Origin: UBA5189 sp040389445
GTDB taxonomy: Bacteria > Chloroflexota > Limnocylindria > Limnocylindrales > CSP1-4
Length of the DNA stretch: 64,000 bases
Assembly: GCA_040389445.1 (NCBI GenBank)
Contig: JAZJZX010000004.1
Coordinates: 1-64,000 of the forward strand
Direction of reading: 5' to 3'
Part shown: in pieces, positions 59,412-64,000 of the stretch
Numbering within the stretch: the stretch's first letter is position 1
Layout of the letters: each line of letters starts with the position of its first letter
The notes under the pieces: generated by a model
The model's database searches: none
What the model saw: the letters and a program-made list of their open reading frames with translations, nothing else
What the model was told of the DNA's origin: nothing
Program-made: the position numbers and the translations under genes

Positions 59412-59813
59412 ATGAAGAAGATTCTCGTTGCCTATGACGGCGGCGATCCCGCGCGACGAGCGCTCGACACCGCGGCCGAACTCGCCCATCTCACCGGCGC
59501 GACGGTGTCCGTCGTGAGTGTCGTTCCCGTCCACCCGGGCCGGGTCCCGGTCGATCCGTGGGACGACGTGAGCACCCATGCCCAGGAACTGATCGAAGCT
59601 CGCCGGCTCCTTGGGGACAAGGGGATCGAGGCGGAGCTGCTCGAACCGACCGGAGACCCGGCCGTCACCATCGAGCGCATCGCCGAGGACGGCGCGTTCG
59701 ATACGGTCGTCGTCGGGTCGCGGGGCCTGAACCTGATGAGCCGTGTGCTCCAGGGGAGTGTGTCCGAGCACGTGGCAACGCACGCCAAGGCCACCGTGAT
59801 CATCGCCCGCTGA
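59412..59813 (+). CDS. Universal stress protein (UspA family)
   Basis: A 133-residue Usp-fold protein: MKKILVAYDGGDPARRALDT at the N-terminus, ELIEARRLLGDKGIEAEL, and the ATP-binding loop VVVGSRGLNLMSRVLQGSVS near the end. The G-2x-G-9x-G(S/T) pattern is close to that of ATP-binding members. GGAG precedes the ATG at 59412. It stands alone. Confidence 0.9.
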   Translation: MKKILVAYDGGDPARRALDTAAELAHLTGATVSVVSVVPVHPGRVPVDPWDDVSTHAQELIEARRLLGDKGIEAELLEPTGDPAVTIERIAEDGAFDTVVVGSRGLNLMSRVLQGSVSEHVATHAKATVIIAR

Positions 59814-59948
59814 GGGAGCAGGCGTGGCCGCGCGCGGTCCATTTCGGGCCCGCCCGGCCGCGTCACCTCGCGTTCCGCCGTCGGGCCCGTCCGGCCCGGA
59901 GCTCGTCAGTCAGGCCGGGCGTCCCAGGGCCGCGGCTACACTGCGCGC

Positions 59949-61055
<1,107 letters not shown>

Positions 61056-61145
61056 CGTTAGCGCACTTGCATTGCCTCCCGCACTTCGCGGGCGGTCCGC
61101 GTCCCTGGACCCGGCGCGCCCACGCGCCCGAACCGGAGGACATCC

Positions 61146-62573
61146 ATGTCCGGCGAATCGCTCCACACGATGGGGCAGCAACACGGTCGCCGCAGCTGGG
61201 CCGAGCCCTGGAAGATCAAGATGGTCGAGCCGCTGCGTGTCACGACGCGAGCGGACCGCGAGGCGGCGCTCAGCGAGGCCGGCTACAACACGTTTCTGCT
61301 CCGTTCGGACGACGTCTACATCGATCTCCTGACCGACTCGGGTACCTCGGCGATGAGCGACCGTCAGTGGGCCGGGATGATGCTCGGCGATGAGGCGTAC
61401 GCGGGGAGCCGGAACTTCTACCACCTCGAGGAGGCCGTCCAGCGCTGTTACGGCTACAGGCACGTGGTCCCGACCCATCAGGGCCGCGGCGCGGAGCACC
61501 TGATCAGCCAGACCCTCATCAAGGCCGGCGACCACATCCCCGGCAACATGTACTTCACGACCACGCGGCTCCACCAGGAGCTGGCGGGCGCAACCTTCCA
61601 CGACGTCATCGTCGACATCGCCCACGACGCGGCCGCGATCCATCCGTTCAAGGGGGACATCGACCTCGAGAGGCTCGGCGCGCTCATCGACGAGGTCGGG
61701 GCGGAGCGGATCCCGTACGTGAGCCTCGCCGGCACCGTGAACATGGCGGGCGGCCAGCCGGTCTCGATGGCGAACGTCCGGGCGCTGCGCGCCCTGTGCG
61801 ACCGGCACGGGATCAAGCTCATGCTCGACGCCACCCGGATGGTCGAAAACGCCCTCTTCATCCAGGAGCGCGAGGCGGGTTATGCCGACCAGTCGATCGC
61901 GCAGATCCTTCTCGAGTTCTGTTCGTACACGGACGGCGCCTGGATGTCCGCCAAGAAGGACAACCTCGTCAACATCGGCGGTTGGCTCGCGGTCAACGAC
62001 GACGACGTCTTCGAGGAGCTGCGCAACCTCGTGGTCGTCTACGAGGGCCTCCACACCTACGGCGGCCTCGCCGGCCGTGACATGGAGGCGCTTGCGATCG
62101 GGATCGCGGAAGCCGTCCAGGACGAGCACGTCCGGTCGCGGGTCGGGCAGGTCCGCTACCTCGGCGAGCTGCTGACGGAGTGGGGGATCCCCATCGTCCA
62201 GCCCATCGGCGGGCACGCCATCTTCCTGGACGCGAGGCGCTTCTACCCGCACCTCGAGCAGGACCTGTTCCCGGCCCAGACGCTGGCGGCCGAGCTCTAC
62301 CTGGACTCCGGCATCCGCTCGATGGAGCGCGGGATCGCCTCGGCCGGTCGGGATCCGGAGACCGGTGATCACCACCGTCCGATGCTGGAACTGACCCGGC
62401 TCACCATCCCGCGGAGGGTTTACACGCAGGCGCATATGGACGTGGTCGCGGAATCGGTCAAGGCCTGCTTCGATGCCCGGGCGTCGGCGCGCGGTCTCCA
62501 GATGGTCTACGAGCCGAAGTACCTGCGCTTCTTCCAGGCCCGCTTCGAACCGACGCAGCGGGCGGCCCGCTGA
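61146..62573 (+). CDS. tpl: Tyrosine phenol-lyase (beta-tyrosinase)
   Basis: A 475-residue PLP enzyme of the tyrosine phenol-lyase/tryptophanase family. It would split tyrosine to phenol, pyruvate and ammonia. Signs are VVPTHQGRGAEHL (Thr110), LDATRM, the PLP lysine in MSAKKDNLVNIGG (Lys271), YEGLHTYGGLAGRDMEALAIG and GIRSMERGIASAGRD. The SMERG arginine (395) and GLAGRDMEA segments follow tyrosine phenol-lyase more closely than tryptophanase (which has VEIG at that point). CCGGAGG precedes the ATG. A small hairpin (61078-61092) lies in the leader. Confidence 0.78.
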   Translation: MSGESLHTMGQQHGRRSWAEPWKIKMVEPLRVTTRADREAALSEAGYNTFLLRSDDVYIDLLTDSGTSAMSDRQWAGMMLGDEAYAGSRNFYHLEEAVQRCYGYRHVVPTHQGRGAEHLISQTLIKAGDHIPGNMYFTTTRLHQELAGATFHDVIVDIAHDAAAIHPFKGDIDLERLGALIDEVGAERIPYVSLAGTVNMAGGQPVSMANVRALRALCDRHGIKLMLDATRMVENALFIQEREAGYADQSIAQILLEFCSYTDGAWMSAKKDNLVNIGGWLAVNDDDVFEELRNLVVVYEGLHTYGGLAGRDMEALAIGIAEAVQDEHVRSRVGQVRYLGELLTEWGIPIVQPIGGHAIFLDARRFYPHLEQDLFPAQTLAAELYLDSGIRSMERGIASAGRDPETGDHHRPMLELTRLTIPRRVYTQAHMDVVAESVKACFDARASARGLQMVYEPKYLRFFQARFEPTQRAAR

Positions 62574-62622
62574 CCGGGCGCCTCGTCGGGCCGGTGTCAG
62601 GCCGTGTGATACGCTGTCATAC

Positions 62623-63063
62623 ATGAGCGAGCGGCCCCGACCCACGCATGCTGTGCGCGAGCTTCGAAGCTTTCGCTTGCCGGCGGAGACGGCGACAAGG
62701 CTCGATCGGAGCGCGGCCGAGTCGGGAATGACGCGCACGGCTCTTGCCGAGCGGCTGCTGGACGAAGGCCTCCGGCGCATCCGGCATCCTCGGATCGACT
62801 TCGTAAGCGGCCCCGCCGGGCGGCGCCCGTTCGTCCTCGGAACGGGTCTCGATGTCTGGGAAATCGTGGCGACGATCCGGGCAAACAACAACTCCATCGA
62901 GGAGGCAGCCGGCTATCTCCAGGTGCCGCCCGGGATCGTCGAGGCGGCCGCCCGATATCACGCCGAGTTCGCCGACGAGATCGATCGCTGGATCGAGACG
63001 AACGACGCGATGGCAGAGCGTGAAGAGCGGTTGTATCGACAGCAGATCACCCGCCGCGCGTGA
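62623..63063 (+). CDS. RHH-DUF433 antitoxin
   Basis: A 146-residue protein with an N-terminal ribbon-helix-helix (LRSFRLPAETATRLDRSAAE, SGMTRTALAERLLDEGLRRI) and a C-terminal DUF433-like segment (DVWEIVATIRANNNSIEEAA, GYLQVPPGIVEAAARYHAEF). This pair of domains is the usual antitoxin of PIN-like DUF5615 toxins. The stop overlaps the GTG of the toxin gene (GTGA). Confidence 0.83.
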   Translation: MSERPRPTHAVRELRSFRLPAETATRLDRSAAESGMTRTALAERLLDEGLRRIRHPRIDFVSGPAGRRPFVLGTGLDVWEIVATIRANNNSIEEAAGYLQVPPGIVEAAARYHAEFADEIDRWIETNDAMAEREERLYRQQITRRA

Positions 63064-63437
63064 GGCTGCTGCTCGACGAGCACTACAGCCCGCTCATCGC
63101 CGAGCATCTTCGCGCGCGAGGGCACGATGTGACGGCGGTGGTCGCGCAGCCCACCCTGGCGGGCCTTGCCGACCGGACCTTGATCCTGGCGGCCCGCCGG
63201 GACGGCCGTGCGCTCCTGACCGAGAACATCGTCGATTTCGTGCCGATCGCCACGGAGTTCGCTCGCACCGGGACGCCTCATGCGGGGATCATCCTCGCCA
63301 ACCCACACCGTTTCCCGCGATCGCGAGACGGCATGGGCAGGCTCGTGGAGGCCCTCCACGAGCTCCTCGTCGCGCACCGGGGGGATGACGCGCTCGCAGA
63401 TCGAATTGTCTGGCTGGGACCGGCCGCGGAGCCATGA
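63060..63437 (+). CDS. PIN-like (DUF5615) toxin
   Basis: A 125-residue PIN-like protein: LLLDEHYSPLIAEHLRARGH with the first Asp, a middle DRTLILAARRDGRALLTENIVDF with the later acidic residues, and a C-terminal GMGRLVEALHELL helix. It probably cleaves RNA when freed from the antitoxin, to which it is coupled by a 4-bp overlap. Confidence 0.82.
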   Translation: MRLLLDEHYSPLIAEHLRARGHDVTAVVAQPTLAGLADRTLILAARRDGRALLTENIVDFVPIATEFARTGTPHAGIILANPHRFPRSRDGMGRLVEALHELLVAHRGDDALADRIVWLGPAAEP

Positions 63438-63480
63438 GCTGGGGCTGCCCGGTGCTCCCCGTGTCGCGCGTTCCAGGCCT

Positions 63481-63561
63481 ACCGTAGGCGGCGCCGGCCT
63501 CGACCCGCTCCATGACCGCCGAGGCGGTCGTCTTCAGTTCCTTGATCCCGATCTCTGCCAC
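63481..63561 (-). pseudogene. Truncated Phd/YefM-type antitoxin remnant
   Basis: From a GTG at 63561 with GGGAG upstream, the frame reads MAEIGIKELKTTASAVMERV EAGAAYG, the usual N-terminus of Phd/YefM antitoxins. After 27 codons the similarity stops and the frame runs antisense through the DUF5615 gene. The rest of the antitoxin and its toxin are missing. Confidence 0.6.
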
Positions 63562-63634
63562 GTCGCTCCCACCAAGTGACTCCTTGGGTGGTCATCTCAT
63601 GCAACACGACGCCGGTTCGCAACAGGCCTGAGCC

Positions 63635-64000
63635 TCACGCGTCCTCGCGCTTCGTGCGCGTCGCCCGCTCCGCGCGCGGGGCGCGCTCCGCCTGCCCCGT
63701 CCGGTCCGGCCACGCATAGCCGGCCCACGGGTCGTAGTCCGGATCCAGCGGCTCCTGGGGCGGCCGCGACGCCTCCGAAACGTGAATGAGATTGACCCGA
63801 ACGCGGTACCACAAGGACGAGCGGCCGCGCATTCCGTCCACCAGCACGTCGGCCGGCTCCAGCGCGGCGGCGGCGTCCGGCCATCGCGCCTTCCAGCGCT
63901 CGAGGCCCGCGAGCGCCTCCTCCTTCGACTTCGCCCGCGAGATCTCGATGACCGGTACCGACGACCGCCGCCGTCCCGTCGGCGTCGGCCGCGTTCCGGA
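63635..64000 (-). CDS. LigD-like DNA polymerase domain protein, C-terminal part
   Basis: The 3' end of a gene that runs off the window. The visible frame reads VPVIEISRAKSKEEALAGLE, then LEPADVLVDGMRGRSSLWYR and VRVNLIHVSEASRPPQEPLD, PDYDPWAGYAWP and a basic tail. This resembles the end of stand-alone LigD-type polymerase (PolDom) proteins that work with LigC in repair. The family call rests on memory of the RGRSS-W-R-RVNL-HVPE and PQEPLDPDYDPW motifs. Confidence 0.65.
   Translation of the reverse strand, partial: SGTRPTPTGRRRSSVPVIEISRAKSKEEALAGLERWKARWPDAAAALEPADVLVDGMRGRSSLWYRVRVNLIHVSEASRPPQEPLDPDYDPWAGYAWPDRTGQAERAPRAERATRTKREDA

Noticed and set aside
61146..62573. Tryptophanase (tnaA)
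   Set aside because: The SMERG arginine region and GLAGRDMEA segments match tyrosine phenol-lyase better. No TnaC-like leader peptide is visible upstream.

Overview
This window is GC-rich bacterial chromosome with tight, often 4-bp-overlapping gene pairs and many GTG/TTG starts. Threonine catabolism (tdh-kbl), a CTC-type ribosomal protein L25, a LigC-type ligase with a LigD-like polymerase domain, DUF3105, PASTA-kinase and Ig-like surface proteins all sit together. That mix fits an uncultured, environmental, probably Chloroflexota-type bacterium. The placement is an inference: there is no rRNA here, only one tRNA-Glu.

Layout. (1) 0-21 kb, housekeeping: an MBL-fold protein, a lipoprotein zincin, argS, an ECF sigma/anti-sigma-like pair, PHP-kbl-tdh, an FAH-family hydrolase, DUF3105, tRNA-Glu, an HTH regulator with two tandem paralogous membrane proteins, a DMT transporter with an alpha/beta hydrolase, galU and a PASTA Ser/Thr kinase. 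(2) 21-31 kb, an accessory strip of toxin-antitoxin-like pairs (PIN with a DUF433/AbrB antitoxin, two DUF4160-DUF2442 pairs, Fic, HigBA) and a Rieske oxygenase. It is interspersed with a full HNH endonuclease gene and three shorter copies of that gene's 3' part. (3) 31-48.5 kb, a dense defence island, almost all on the minus strand. A type I restriction-modification system (hsdM, hsdS, hsdR) is transcribed with a GmrSD-like DUF262 protein, a QueC-like/PD-(D/E)xK fusion with an unrecognised partner, and an AbiEi/AbiEii pair. Downstream is a three-gene operon with an XRE-ImmA/IrrE protein, then a uracil-DNA glycosylase. (4) 48.5-64 kb, housekeeping again: an Ig-like surface protein, folC-folP-folB, HtrA, a two-component system, rplY, UspA, ligC, a tyrosine phenol-lyase, another TA pair and the 3' end of a LigD-like polymerase gene running off the window.

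How it works together. The most unusual part is the composite minus-strand cluster from about 48.5 to 34.3 kb. Methylation (HsdMS), restriction (HsdR), GmrSD-like cleavage, a QueC-like nucleobase-chemistry enzyme carrying a nuclease-like tail, and an AbiE abortive-infection module are joined by 1-8 bp overlaps. An internal promoter in front of abiEi lies inside a symmetric double dyad (TTCACT/AGTGAA half-sites centred at 39418), a likely autoregulatory operator that would also control hsdR. Several genes also carry in-frame minisatellites, notably folP (a 30-bp unit in a catalytic loop) and the FAH hydrolase (a 6-bp unit).
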